Of a stretch of 64,000 bases of DNA, positions 8,002-16,340 are shown piece by piece; position 1 is the first letter of the stretch, and every line of letters begins with the position of its first letter. The translations under genes and the position numbers were made by a program. Below the pieces are notes generated by a model that searched no databases, was not told the DNA's origin, and saw only the letters and a list, made by a program, of their open reading frames with translations. This DNA comes from Candidatus Wolframiiraptor gerlachensis (GTDB lineage: Archaea > Thermoproteota > Nitrososphaeria_A > Caldarchaeales > Wolframiiraptoraceae), in assembly GCA_021323375.2 (NCBI GenBank), contig JAJPCT020000016.1, positions 85,571-149,570 on the forward strand. Direction: 5' to 3'.

Positions 8002-8473
8002 TTGTTATATCCATATCTTGAGAATTTTCATGAGAGCCGGGGCCCCTTGCTTAATGAGTTCGAGTATTCTCGGTGGATAGGGCTGCTTGCCAAGCCCTTG
8101 AGTCGGCGAAGGCTGATCTCTCGCGGGGATTATAACTGGGCCTGCTTTAAGGCGGAGCAGGCTGCTGAATGCGCTTTGAATGGTCTTCTTAGGGGGCTTG
8201 GAATATTTTTATTATACAAATAGTCTAGTTAGCATGCTCGCCAAGCTGCCAAAAGACTTGGATTTATCAGGCATAATGCAGGCGACAAGCGAACTGGATA
8301 AGCTATTCCTGCCAACACGTTATCCTGATGCTTGGGTGGGGGGTGTGCCCTCCAACTATTATACTAGGCAAAATGCGAGGGCGGCGATAAGCTATGCTCT
8401 GATGATCATTAAGCGGGTTGAAGATTCCTGGAGCTCGCTTCGGGGGAGGGAGCAGCGTATAGCTAGAGTCTAG
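8002..8473 (+). pseudogene. Frameshifted HEPN-domain protein inserted between L3 and L4
   Basis: The first frame gives EFEYSRWIGLLAKPLSRRRL and then GDYNWACFKAEQAAECALNGLLRGLGI. The second frame gives NSLVSMLAKLPKDL, SELDKLFLPTRYPDAW and YYTRQNARAAISYALMIIKRVEDSW. These are consecutive HEPN-domain blocks (A-E-Q-A-A-E, the S-L-V-x-M-L helix, and T-R-Y-P-D). Removing one T from the T5 run near 8207-8211 restores a continuous frame. HEPN proteins are RNase toxins or RNA-binding partners, often paired with MNT nucleotidyltransferases; no partner is present here. Its TAG (8471-8473) overlaps the L3 stop codon on the other strand in a CTAG palindrome. Confidence 0.65.
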
Positions 8474-9450
8474 ACTGGTATCCCCGCATATAATAGCTGT
8501 GGCGGCTCGATCGGCGGCGGAGGCCTTGCCGGTATCCGGAGGACTATCGGCCTCTTCGGCGTCCCCGGGACGGTTCCTTCGAGAAGTATGCATGTTGTTC
8601 TTATGATTCCAAAGTGCGGGAACCCGCCTTTCGGAGTAAGCTTTGAGCCATCCTCCTCAATCGCGAGTATCCTCTTGTTATATTCCGTTCTTCTGTGGTA
8701 GCCGAGCTGACCCGGCCTCGGCACCGTATATGGGACGTATTCAGGTGTTCTGCCGCCGATTGCCCCGACAACACGCCTTCCCTTCCTCTTCTTCCTCGGC
8801 AGGATCTTGACGCCCCATCGCTTCACCACGCCCTCAAAGCCCTTGCCCTTCGTCACAGCGATGACGTCTATGAAGTCTCCGGGCTTGAAGACCTCGCTTA
8901 TCCTGATCTCCTGCCCGAGCTTCGAGACAGCATAGTCGATCGCCTTCTCTATGTCCCCACCGACCTTTATCTCTATTATATCCGGCTTCTTCTTCGAGAG
9001 GCCGGCTTGCTTCGGGAATGCCATGCCAATTATCCTAACCTCTGTAATATCGCCTCGCAGAGCCTCCAGCTTCCTCAAATCCTCCTCATTCGGCCTCCAG
9101 CTCGGGATCTTCCTCCTAATCAGGTCCACGGGAACCTTGCTGCTCCAGACTCTCAAGAGCTCTTTGAGAGATTTGTTCTCCTCAGTGTATGCGACTATGC
9201 CGGCCGCGAGCATCGGCGGGGTGACTATCACGGTGGCAACCTTCGCGACCTCCTGGCCCTGGGTCGGGGAGTTCGGCGTAGTGTCTATGTAGTATGCTGT
9301 GAGGTGGCCCGCCTTATAGCCCAAGAAGCCTAAGGGCTTCGGCTCGCCCTCATATAGAGGCCAATACCTTACCCTAGGGACGAGGCGACTGGCCCTGCCT
9401 CTAGGCAGGAATGCGAGTGAACCTGATCTCGGCTTCGAATCCTTGACCAT
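8470..9450 (-). CDS. rplC: Large ribosomal subunit protein uL3
   Basis: The 326-residue archaeal-type uL3 carries PRGRASRLVPRVRYWP at the N-terminus, GFLGYKAGHLTAYYIDTTPN, then the W-finger region DVIAVTKGKGFEGVVKRWG followed by GRRVVGAIGG and QLGYHRRTEYNKRILAIEEDG. It binds the 3' end of 23S rRNA and nucleates 50S assembly. It is the first gene of the cluster; an AT-rich box (CTTATATC on the minus strand, 9483-9490) lies about 35 bp upstream. L3 is separated from L4 by the HEPN pseudogene. Confidence 0.97.
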   Translation of the reverse strand: MVKDSKPRSGSLAFLPRGRASRLVPRVRYWPLYEGEPKPLGFLGYKAGHLTAYYIDTTPNSPTQGQEVAKVATVIVTPPMLAAGIVAYTEENKSLKELLRVWSSKVPVDLIRRKIPSWRPNEEDLRKLEALRGDITEVRIIGMAFPKQAGLSKKKPDIIEIKVGGDIEKAIDYAVSKLGQEIRISEVFKPGDFIDVIAVTKGKGFEGVVKRWGVKILPRKKRKGRRVVGAIGGRTPEYVPYTVPRPGQLGYHRRTEYNKRILAIEEDGSKLTPKGGFPHFGIIRTTCILLEGTVPGTPKRPIVLRIPARPPPPIEPPQLLYAGIPV

Positions 9451-9482
9451 CCGCTATCTCCCGCATAGCCCTAGGGCTCGAC

Positions 9483-9490
9483 GATATAAG
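9483..9490 (-). promoter_or_regulatory. Candidate TATA box for the ribosomal-protein cluster
   Basis: CTTATATC on the minus strand is centred about 36 bp before the L3 ATG at 9450, suiting a start site with a roughly 10-nt leader. The 103-bp divergent gap holds one such box for each direction. Confidence 0.4.
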
Positions 9491-9519
9491 CCTAATCCTT
9501 GGAAGTTTGTGGGAATCCC

Positions 9520-9527
9520 CTTAAATA
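9520..9527 (+). promoter_or_regulatory. Candidate TATA box for the 9554 gene
   Basis: CTTAAATA is centred about 30 bp before the ATG at 9554, as expected for a leaderless archaeal transcript. This supports 9554 as the start rather than the further upstream in-frame codon at 9443, which would overlap L3. Confidence 0.4.
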
Positions 9528-9553
9528 CGAGGCTGGCGAGTCTTAGTTTTGCT

Positions 9554-10039
9554 ATGGCTGCTCGGGAACTTCCCGTGACCCGTGAGATAATTGAGCTGAT
9601 TAGGAGGCCGAGTGTGGTTGGCTTGGCGACTCACCGGCATTTGCCACATGAGAGGGCGATATACATGAGGCATGGTAGATGCGGCTTCGCGATCGACGTG
9701 CTGGTGGAGGAGAATGGTGTTAGGAGGCTCTACTCCGTCCTCGTGGAGGCAGAGGTGAACATCGGCGATAGGAGGGAGTTTAAGTCATTCATGGAGCTCG
9801 GCGGCATAATCCGCTACCAGCTCTCCGAGAAGATCGGCGACACGTTCAAGATAACAAGGAAGGAGCTCAGCTACAGGGATGGAGAGGAGCTCTTCCATCA
9901 AGTCGATCTTGTTAGAGCCGCATTCTACGAGAAGTATCGGGAGCTCAAGGCCAAGGCCGGGGTTGAACCGGCGAAGATAGAGGAGGAGATCTTCCACCAG
10001 GTTGGAATCAGGCCCGAGGAGATGCTTCTCGGAGTATAA
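9554..10039 (+). CDS. Hypothetical protein, 161 residues
   Basis: The start MAARELPVTREIIEL is chosen because of the well-placed TATA box upstream. The product has a Gly/Arg/His-rich loop (HRHLPHERAIYMRHGRCGF), a beta-hairpin ending in LVEAEVNIGDRREFKSFMEL, and two related short repeats, GEELFHQVDLVRA and EEIFHQVGIRPEE, near the C-terminus. I do not recognise the family. It is divergent from L3 and is followed after 4 bp by the AsnB-like gene, so the two form a probable operon. Confidence 0.6.
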   Translation: MAARELPVTREIIELIRRPSVVGLATHRHLPHERAIYMRHGRCGFAIDVLVEENGVRRLYSVLVEAEVNIGDRREFKSFMELGGIIRYQLSEKIGDTFKITRKELSYRDGEELFHQVDLVRAAFYEKYRELKAKAGVEPAKIEEEIFHQVGIRPEEMLLGV

Positions 10040-10043
10040 GCTG

Positions 10044-11306
10044 ATGATAGGGCTCGCGCTCGCGGAGAGGGCCGAGGATGCTAAAAGGATTGCTGAGAGG
10101 CTGGTGAAGTCTCAGGAGTATAGGCTCGTCAAGTCATTCAGGCTTATTGAGATTGAGACAGAGATAGGCTATGTCTCTGTGGCCGCTAGGGAGGATGAGT
10201 TCGTCGAGAGAGGCGATGCGCTGGCGGCATGTATGCATTATCCGCGTGCTGGCATAAGGTTCCTCGAGAATCTCCTAGAGTCCGAGGATCTCGTGAAGAC
10301 TTTGATGAATCTCGACCTCTTCCTTTCCGGCGCTATAGTTGATTATGAGAGGGTTGTCTTGTTCAGGGATCATGTCGGCCATATGCCCCTAGCATATGCT
10401 AGACATGGTAGGTCGCTCATAGCGGCCTTGAGTAAGTCGGCGATCGGGTCGGCCGCGAGATCTCTTGAGCCGGGCCATATGCTGATCCTAGACCGCTCGG
10501 GTTCAAGACTTGTCAGATGGTATCATCCCGGAAGATGGGTGATGGGCGATCCGGGAAGGGAGCTTGCCGAGAGGCTGATGCACGTCTCCGAGAAGTATCT
10601 CCCGGACACGGTCTTCCTCGGGTTCTCCGGCGGGCTTGATAGCTCCATCCTCGCTCATCTAGCAGCTCGAGCTGGCAGGAATGTTAGGGGGATCGCCGTG
10701 GCCATGAGGGGAAGCCTTGATCATGCTTGGGCCCAAGAGACAGCTGAGATCCTAGAGATCGGGCTAGAGATCCTAGAGCCATGCGATGAGGAGCTCATGG
10801 ATGTTGTGAGGCTCTTGTCGAGCCAACTCCCGGGAGCGGGGCTAATGGATCTCTCGATAGCATCCCTCATGCTTCTGGCCGCGAGGAGGGCTGGAGGTGT
10901 TCTTGTGGTCGGGCAGGGGGCTGACGAGCTTTTCGGGGGCTACTGGAGATATGAGAAGATGCTGCTTGAGCATGGTATCGAGAAGGCCGCCGAGATTATG
11001 AGCAGGGATGTTGAGAGGATTGGCGAGAGGAATTTGGAGAGGGATGAGCTTGCTGCAGCCCTCGCGGGCTCGCAGCTTCTCGCACCATATGTTGCTAGGC
11101 CCATCTATGAGGCCGCTCTCTCAATAAGCCCAGAACTTAAGCTAAGGATGCTGGATGGCAGGGTTGTCAGGAAGTGGATATTGAGAAGGGCTGCTGAGAT
11201 CCTCGGGGTCCCGGGGAAGGTTCTCGAGAGGCCTAAGAAGGCCGCGCAATATAGCTCGGGAATTCAGAGGAGGCTGAGGAAGCTCCTAGCGGAGAAAAAA
11301 TTGTAG
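10044..11306 (+). CDS. Asparagine-synthase-like PP-loop protein
   Basis: The start at 10044 sits 4 bp after the upstream stop. The N-terminal part resembles the end of a class II glutamine amidotransferase domain (VVLFRDHVGHMPLAYARHG, then SLEPGHMLILD) but there is no N-terminal catalytic Cys, so it probably cannot use glutamine itself. The synthase half has the PP-loop VFLGFSGGLDSSILAHLA, and VVGQGADELFGGYWRYEK, the aspartyl-adenylate binding motif of AsnB. At 420 residues it is shorter than bacterial AsnB (about 550). Archaeal proteins of this kind are annotated as asparagine synthase; substrate is inferred, and another amidation or tRNA-modifying role is possible. Confidence 0.7.
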   Translation: MIGLALAERAEDAKRIAERLVKSQEYRLVKSFRLIEIETEIGYVSVAAREDEFVERGDALAACMHYPRAGIRFLENLLESEDLVKTLMNLDLFLSGAIVDYERVVLFRDHVGHMPLAYARHGRSLIAALSKSAIGSAARSLEPGHMLILDRSGSRLVRWYHPGRWVMGDPGRELAERLMHVSEKYLPDTVFLGFSGGLDSSILAHLAARAGRNVRGIAVAMRGSLDHAWAQETAEILEIGLEILEPCDEELMDVVRLLSSQLPGAGLMDLSIASLMLLAARRAGGVLVVGQGADELFGGYWRYEKMLLEHGIEKAAEIMSRDVERIGERNLERDELAAALAGSQLLAPYVARPIYEAALSISPELKLRMLDGRVVRKWILRRAAEILGVPGKVLERPKKAAQYSSGIQRRLRKLLAEKKL

Positions 11307-11465
11307 TTGAGGGGGTTTTATGGCGGAGACTCCTTCTCCTTCTTCTTTTTCGAGGATCCTCCACGGCAGCAGGGAGCCATGGCGATGGTCTCGCGGCGCC
11401 TAGTGTTAAGCGTTTTCCGGGCTGGGGTGCATGGATAATACGTGGATTATCTCCTAACTCTCTCG

Positions 11466-12029
11466 ATGAGTGTGGATAATGGCTTGGCGGTAATCTATGA
11501 TGCTGTCCTGAGGCTTAAGGGGCTTAAGAGGACTGGCTGGCTCGAGAGGGGGGTGAGGGGTGCGGAGAGCGTGGCTGCTCATAGCTATGCCGTCGCCCTT
11601 CTCTCGATGATCTTGGCGGATATCAAGGGGCTTGATGTTGAGGAGGCTGTGAGGATGGCGTTGATCCATGATCTGCCAGAGGCCTTTATTGGGGATCTTA
11701 CGCCCGGCGAGAAGGAGAGGATGAGGGATTTCCAGGAGAGGGAGATGGGGGCCATCATGGAGATGGCCAAAGCCCTCCCAGGCAGGGCCTCGGAGAAGCT
11801 CATCAGGACGTGGAGACGGTATTCTGAGGGGTCAAGCGATGTGGCAAGGCTCGTCAGGGACGTAGATAAGCTTGAGATGGGGCTTCAAGCCCTAAGCTAT
11901 ATCAGGTCAGGATACTCTGGAGCATGGGAGATCTATGAGTCCGCGTTGAGGGAGATTAGGGATCCGGAGCTCCGGGAGCTTTTAAGAAGGCTTGGCGAGC
12001 GCCAACTTAATACATCGCATGTCACATAG
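11466..12029 (+). CDS. HD-domain phosphohydrolase (YfbR/HDDC2-like)
   Basis: The product has LKRTGWLERGVRGAESVAAHS, the signature preceding the first metal His in COG1896 proteins, followed by VRMALIHDLPEAFIGDLTP with the HD pair and a later VRDVDKLEMGLQAL carrying the third metal Asp. Relatives are metal-dependent 5'-deoxynucleotidases. The chosen start (MSVDNGLAVIYDAVLRLK) avoids a hydrophobic 8-residue extension available from the GTG at 11442. At 187 residues it is of family length. It precedes PriL by 10 bp, so a link with nucleotide-pool or replication functions is plausible. Confidence 0.8.
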   Translation: MSVDNGLAVIYDAVLRLKGLKRTGWLERGVRGAESVAAHSYAVALLSMILADIKGLDVEEAVRMALIHDLPEAFIGDLTPGEKERMRDFQEREMGAIMEMAKALPGRASEKLIRTWRRYSEGSSDVARLVRDVDKLEMGLQALSYIRSGYSGAWEIYESALREIRDPELRELLRRLGERQLNTSHVT

Positions 12030-12039
12030 TTAGTGCTGG

Positions 12040-13215
12040 ATGGCGGCTATCCGGGAGCTCTCCATAACGGCTAAGTATCCGTTCCTTCCTGAGGCCCGGG
12101 GGGAGCTTGCGAAATACGGGATAACTCTTGAGAGCTTCAGTGACCCGGCCTACCAGAAGGTCGTTGAGAGGGCGAAGAAAAGGATAATTGACGCGATAGA
12201 ATATGGTGATGACATCAGCCCCTCGAGCATCTCCGATGATGATTTTGTGGAGCTTGCATCATTTCCACTCTCAATAGCCATGATAGCCGCGATCGGTGAT
12301 AAGAGGCTCGCGAGGAGGTTCGCGCTCGCAACATCCTCTCTCGCGATCAAGCTCCTTGAATCCGAGGATCCCGAGTGGAGGGATGAGATAGTTCTCAGGA
12401 TCGCGCAGGATGTCTTCGGCATGGATGTTAGGAGGGAGAACAGGGTTGTCGGCGGCATCACATACGACTACTCTCTGGGGCTCAAGGATTATCTGAGAGG
12501 AGCGCTGGCGTTCAATAGGCCCGAATGGAAGCTCGTGAACCGCGTCGTCGAGCGTGGCAGGGTCTTGGTAACAGCCCATGAGCTCATTAGGCTTCTAAAG
12601 GATCGTGTGATGGAGCATATCCTATCCCTCGTGGAGAGGGCTGGCAAGATCGGCGCTCTCCCCAACCCGGTTGAGGAGGCGATTAGGGAGATTAGGGAGA
12701 GGATGCCGGCCGCGATACAGCTCGAGCTCACCACCGTTAAGAGCGGGCCCGAGACATGGCCGCCATGCATGAGGGCAATAGCAGACAAGCTCATGGCCGG
12801 CGAGAATATCAGCCACTTCGCGAACTTCGCCTTCGCAGCATTCCTCTCAAACATAGGATTTGAGCCACATGAGATAATCAGGTTCTACGCGAATAGGCCG
12901 GACTTCAACGAGAGGATCGCGAGGTATCAGGTCGAGCACATCGCCGGCCTCAGAGGCAGCAGGACAAAGTACATGACACCAAGCTGCAGCACTATGAAGA
13001 CTAACGGCTTATGCGTGAAGGATGGCGCATTATGCGGTGGGATCAGGAACCCATTAGCTTATTATAGGAGGGCGATTAGGAGGATGAGGAAGATTGATAA
13101 GGATAAGGCTGAGATGGGAGGAGAACGCGGAGAGGCTGGCGGCGAAGCTATCAGAGATTCTGGCTCCGATGGGAATACTCCCGGTGATCAACAGGTCTCA
13201 GGTAATCTTGGATGA
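12040..13215 (+). CDS. priL: DNA primase large subunit PriL
   Basis: PriL partners the catalytic small subunit in making replication primers. The N-terminal region has the family's YPFLPEARGELAKYGITLE. The C-terminal Fe-S domain has four well-placed cysteines: Cys243 (WPPCMRAI), Cys316, Cys325 and Cys332 (SCSTMKTNGLCVKDGALC), together with HFANFAFAAFLSNIGF. The last 30 residues are polar and low-complexity (GGERGEAGGEAIRDSGSDG) and are read in a different frame over the start of the next gene, giving an unusually long overlap of 122 nt. PriS is not in the window; a primase-like paralogue lies at 31752. Confidence 0.9.
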   Translation: MAAIRELSITAKYPFLPEARGELAKYGITLESFSDPAYQKVVERAKKRIIDAIEYGDDISPSSISDDDFVELASFPLSIAMIAAIGDKRLARRFALATSSLAIKLLESEDPEWRDEIVLRIAQDVFGMDVRRENRVVGGITYDYSLGLKDYLRGALAFNRPEWKLVNRVVERGRVLVTAHELIRLLKDRVMEHILSLVERAGKIGALPNPVEEAIREIRERMPAAIQLELTTVKSGPETWPPCMRAIADKLMAGENISHFANFAFAAFLSNIGFEPHEIIRFYANRPDFNERIARYQVEHIAGLRGSRTKYMTPSCSTMKTNGLCVKDGALCGGIRNPLAYYRRAIRRMRKIDKDKAEMGGERGEAGGEAIRDSGSDGNTPGDQQVSGNLG

Positions 13216-13462
13216 TGATCTCGCTTATAGGTCACTAAGAATCGAGGAGATGGTCGAGCTCGCGGCGAGGACACTATTGGAGCTCGGGATAAGATTCCGC
13301 GGAATCACTGCCTCCGATAGAGAGATCATAATCGAGGATGAGGAGCCGGAGAGGAGGGGGAGCCGCGGGCCGGGCTTCTTCATCTGTCCCCACTGCGGCT
13401 TCATAACACCATACGAGGAGGAGTATTGGAATCACTTGAAGATTCATTATATCGGGGTCTAG
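13094..13462 (+). CDS. Small protein with a C-terminal C2H2-type zinc finger
   Basis: The 122-residue product starts MIRIRLRWEENAERLAAKLSE and has an alpha/beta N-terminal part (GILPVINRSQVILDDDLAYR), an acidic linker, and FICPHCGFITPYEEEYWNHLKIHY, a Cys2-His2 zinc-finger pattern. The N-terminal sequence looks genuine even though it overlaps the end of priL by 122 nt. Function is unknown; position suggests a replication-linked role, perhaps as a nucleic-acid-binding accessory. A later in-frame start at MGILPVINRS would remove most of the overlap. Confidence 0.6.
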   Translation: MIRIRLRWEENAERLAAKLSEILAPMGILPVINRSQVILDDDLAYRSLRIEEMVELAARTLLELGIRFRGITASDREIIIEDEEPERRGSRGPGFFICPHCGFITPYEEEYWNHLKIHYIGV

Positions 13463-13959
13463 GGCCGTTTAAAGCCTGCGATGAGCCTCTTCCAGTAATC
13501 CCAGTCCACGAGCCCATAAACCCCCTTAACCACGTTCTCGTCTATAGCGGCGGCAGCCATCTCGCCGAGCTTATCAATTGCGATGTTCGCAATTATTCTG
13601 AATGGGAGGCCGGCCGTCTTCGCTGCATAAATAGCCACCGATGTGCATGATTTGACAAGATCCCAGTTCACTGCGCCAGCCTCCCCTCTAATCACCTCCA
13701 CTAGGCCCCCGAGATCTGTGAAATAATCCCTCAAGTCCTTCTCCATATCGGGCACGCTTACAAGGGTATTTCTAGCCAGACTTAGAATCCTGTGAGCCGA
13801 GGCCTCCGCACGCGCTATCCTCCAAGTTATCGAGATGATCCTCGAGAGGGAGATCGCGTCTTCAAGTTTCCTGATCCGCTCCTCGAGCTCCTGGAGCTTT
13901 CCCGAGATCTCCTCGAGAAGCCTCCTGACCTCCTCGAGAAGCCTCTCCTCGGATGCCAA
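13459..13959 (-). CDS. Hypothetical coiled-coil protein, last gene of the Suf operon
   Basis: The 166-residue product begins with a strong coiled coil (MASEERLLEEVRRLLEEISG continuing to about residue 38), followed by a helical Ala-rich domain with KSCTSVAIYAAKTAGLPFRI and KGVYGLVDWDYWKRLIAGF. I recognise no family. It starts 4 bp after the SufB stop on the same strand, so it is likely co-transcribed with sufCB and may be an accessory of cluster assembly or simply a passenger. Its stop overlaps the stop of the convergent zinc-finger gene by 4 nt. Confidence 0.55.
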   Translation of the reverse strand: MASEERLLEEVRRLLEEISGKLQELEERIRKLEDAISLSRIISITWRIARAEASAHRILSLARNTLVSVPDMEKDLRDYFTDLGGLVEVIRGEAGAVNWDLVKSCTSVAIYAAKTAGLPFRIIANIAIDKLGEMAAAAIDENVVKGVYGLVDWDYWKRLIAGFKRP

Positions 13960-13963
13960 GCCC

Positions 13964-15169
13964 CTAGAATCCCTTGACCGCGAGGTCTATAATCTTTTTG
14001 ATCGATTCCTCGAGGAAGCTTGGGAGGTTGAGGGGGGATACGTCTAGGAAGCCCCTGACTATCAGGGACTCAGCCTCCTCTCTCGAGAAGCCCCTTGACA
14101 TGAGGTATATTAGCTGGTCCTCGGAGATCCTGCCTATCGCCGCCTCATGAGTCAGCGACGCGTTCATTCTTCTCGAGATCAGCTCCGGTATAGTGTATAT
14201 CTCCGCCTCGTCAGAGAGCATTAGGCCCCTGCAGCTTATGTGACCGCGGCCATCATCCGCCTCACACTCTATCCTTCCACGCATGGTGAGCTTGGCCCTA
14301 TTCAAGGCGACCGCGCTCGTGGTCAGCTCAGCTCTCCCACCCCTCCCCGCTATCAAGCAATCGCCACCCATATCCATCCTCGAAGAGCCGTCAAGATAGA
14401 TGATATTACTCATGGATATCACCGCACTCCCTCCCTCAAGCCTCGCAGACGGCTTTGACTGGAAGCTACCAACAGAGCCGAGGAGGACATAGTTGTAGGA
14501 TACCATCGCGCCCTCCTCGAGCACTATGCCGGTCCTCGGCCTTACGTGGAAGCTCGGCCCCCATCTATGAATCATTGTATAATTCAGCTTCGCGCCCTGC
14601 CTGACGAATATCTCTGTTACACCAATATGGAGCCCCCTCTGATCATGCCTCCTCATCGTGCAGCCCGTGATTATACATGCCTCAGAGCCCGGCTCAGCAA
14701 CTATGAGGTTGTGAACGCTCTGGATTATCCCGGGCGAGTAGGAGAAGAAGCATGCCTGAATCGGCATGTGAAGCCTCCTACCCTCAAGTATCCTGAGGAA
14801 GAACCCGCTCGGCGGCTTCAAGGCATTATATGCGGTATATTTGTCAGTATATGGGCTTACAAGGCTCCAGAAGTGATCCCGAGCCCATGGATACCTCTCA
14901 AAAGCCTCCTGTATTGGCATGAGCTCTATATCTCCTTGGAACTGCTTCTGGACAGCCCTATACGCGATCTCATGATCGATCTGGAGGAATGTTGTGAGGG
15001 ATGATGCTCTCCCCAGATCCACCCCAACCTCGAGGCTCCTCCTCCTAACATCCTCATCAACCTCGATCCTCTCTTTGGACTCCTGCTCGAACTCCTCAAG
15101 ATCTAGATCCTCGCCATATTCAGCCGGCTTGCTAAGAGCCTCTCTCAGCCGCCTCTCATTAACCTGCAT
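13964..15169 (-). CDS. sufB: SufB/SmsB-type Fe-S cluster scaffold protein
   Basis: The 401-residue protein has the right-handed beta-helix SufBD core: GLHIGVTEIFVRQGAKLNYT, MIHRWGPSFHVRPRTGIVLE, YNYVLLGSVGSFQSKPSARL, and the conserved C-terminal block SLTHEAAIGRISEDQLIYLM, with GFLDVSP near the end. It assembles Fe-S clusters with the SufC ATPase. It overlaps sufC by 25 nt. There is no sufD, sufS or sufU nearby, and the single SufB is short, which fits the minimal SufC-SufB (SMS) arrangement reported for many archaea. Confidence 0.9.
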   Translation of the reverse strand: MQVNERRLREALSKPAEYGEDLDLEEFEQESKERIEVDEDVRRRSLEVGVDLGRASSLTTFLQIDHEIAYRAVQKQFQGDIELMPIQEAFERYPWARDHFWSLVSPYTDKYTAYNALKPPSGFFLRILEGRRLHMPIQACFFSYSPGIIQSVHNLIVAEPGSEACIITGCTMRRHDQRGLHIGVTEIFVRQGAKLNYTMIHRWGPSFHVRPRTGIVLEEGAMVSYNYVLLGSVGSFQSKPSARLEGGSAVISMSNIIYLDGSSRMDMGGDCLIAGRGGRAELTTSAVALNRAKLTMRGRIECEADDGRGHISCRGLMLSDEAEIYTIPELISRRMNASLTHEAAIGRISEDQLIYLMSRGFSREEAESLIVRGFLDVSPLNLPSFLEESIKKIIDLAVKGF

Positions 15170-15891
15170 CTCTCACACCACCTATATCCATCCCTTATTA
15201 TCCTGTTGAGTACCTGATCTGGATCCCCTTCACATGCTATCACGCCATCTATGAGGACATGCGCCTTCACGGGCTTCAGATGCCTGAGAATATAGCCATG
15301 ATGTGTTATTATCAGGGCGGATCTACCCCTCAAGTTCTCCGAGAGGAATCTCCCAATCAACTCGAGATTCTCCACATCAACACCCGAGTCCGGCTCATCA
15401 AGGATTATTAGCCTCGGGTTTGATGCTAGCGTCTGTGCAAGCTCGCACCTCTTAATCTCCCCGCCCGAGAAGCCTACATTCACATACCGGTTCAGGTGCT
15501 CCTGTGATATGTTGAGCCTATCAACTATCTCGAGGAATCTCTCGCCGACGCCGTTCTCGGACGCTATTCTTGCGAGGAGGTCCTTCAGCTTTACCCCATG
15601 GAGCTTTGGCGGGTTCTGAAATGCTATGCTTATCCCCATTCTAGCCCTCTCATCTATCGGCTTCTCCGTTATGTCTTGGCCGTCGAATATTATCCTCCCG
15701 CTGACTATCCTGTAATCCGGGTGCCCGATTATGGCCATCGCGAGCGTCGACTTCCCGGAGCCATTCGGCCCGAAGATCGCGTGAATCTCGCCATCACCGA
15801 CCTCGAGGCTCACGCCCTTAAGTATCAGCCTATCCCTCACAGCGACGTGAAGATTCTCTATCCTGAGCAGGGCACACCACCTCTGAACCAC
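15145..15891 (-). CDS. sufC: SufC-type ABC ATPase for Fe-S cluster assembly
   Basis: This 248-residue ATPase has Walker A GPNGSGKST, the Q-loop AFQNPPKLHGVKL, the signature FSGGEIKRCELAQ, Walker B LIILDEPDSGVDVENL and H-loop IITHHGYIL; DEPDSGVD is diagnostic for SufC among ABC ATPases. It energises the SufB scaffold in the cytoplasm. It follows the phosphoesterase gene by 1 bp and overlaps sufB, so all three form one minus-strand operon. Confidence 0.95.
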   Translation of the reverse strand: MVQRWCALLRIENLHVAVRDRLILKGVSLEVGDGEIHAIFGPNGSGKSTLAMAIIGHPDYRIVSGRIIFDGQDITEKPIDERARMGISIAFQNPPKLHGVKLKDLLARIASENGVGERFLEIVDRLNISQEHLNRYVNVGFSGGEIKRCELAQTLASNPRLIILDEPDSGVDVENLELIGRFLSENLRGRSALIITHHGYILRHLKPVKAHVLIDGVIACEGDPDQVLNRIIRDGYRWCERCRLMRGG

Positions 15892-15892
15892 T

Positions 15893-16261
15893 TTACGCGA
15901 TCTTGAAGAGGAGCCAGCCCCTCCCGATGTTTATCATTGCATATCTTCCTCTTAACCTTGAGCCCATGCAATCGAAGACTATCTTCTTATCTTTTTCATA
16001 TTCTACGAGCTTAAATTCACCCTTATCCCAAATCTTCACTAATCCAGCTCCGTAGCCTTCTTTTATTTCTCCCTCGAAATCCGCATACCAAAGCTCATGA
16101 TCGGGCTGAGGAATTCCAAGCCTTTTTACTCCCTGCATAGTGGGAAGCTCTTTTCTGAAAGCCCAGGATTTCAGCACACCATCTATCTCGAGTCTGAGAT
16201 CGTAGTGAAGCCCCGCACGCTTCGCATGATGCTCATGTACGACGAATATTGACATAATCAT
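15893..16261 (-). CDS. Stand-alone LigD-type 3'-phosphoesterase
   Basis: The 122-residue protein matches the PE domain of bacterial NHEJ ligase D: FVVHEHHAKRAGLHYDLRLE supplies His9, the His11-His12 pair, His19, Asp21 and Arg23 of the metal/phosphate site, followed by LKSWAFRKELP and HELWYADFEGEIKEGYGAG. Such enzymes trim 3'-phosphates or a terminal ribonucleotide during DNA end repair; stand-alone archaeal versions are known. No Ku or ligase gene is present here. It is the first gene of the suf operon; a TTTAAAT-like box lies about 25 bp upstream. Membership of an Fe-S operon is unexpected and possibly meaningful for oxidative-damage response. Confidence 0.85.
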   Translation of the reverse strand: MIMSIFVVHEHHAKRAGLHYDLRLEIDGVLKSWAFRKELPTMQGVKRLGIPQPDHELWYADFEGEIKEGYGAGLVKIWDKGEFKLVEYEKDKKIVFDCMGSRLRGRYAMINIGRGWLLFKIA

Positions 16262-16340
16262 TACTTAAAACATCGAGGGGTTTAAATGTATGGGGAGGCT
16301 AGCTCTTGATTAAAGTGAAAGCTCCAAATACCGTTTTTGA

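Noticed and set aside
8695..9333. 212-codon plus-strand ORF over L3
   Set aside because: Antisense to intact L3, with no recognisable motif; the minus-strand protein is universally conserved.
11323..11385. 20-codon minus-strand ORF (CCRGGSSKKKKEKE type)
   Set aside because: Too short, with no ribosome-binding site or homologue I can name, though Lys-rich tiny proteins do exist.
12271..12854. Minus-strand ORFs over priL
   Set aside because: Antisense shadows of a conserved gene with intact Fe-S cysteines.
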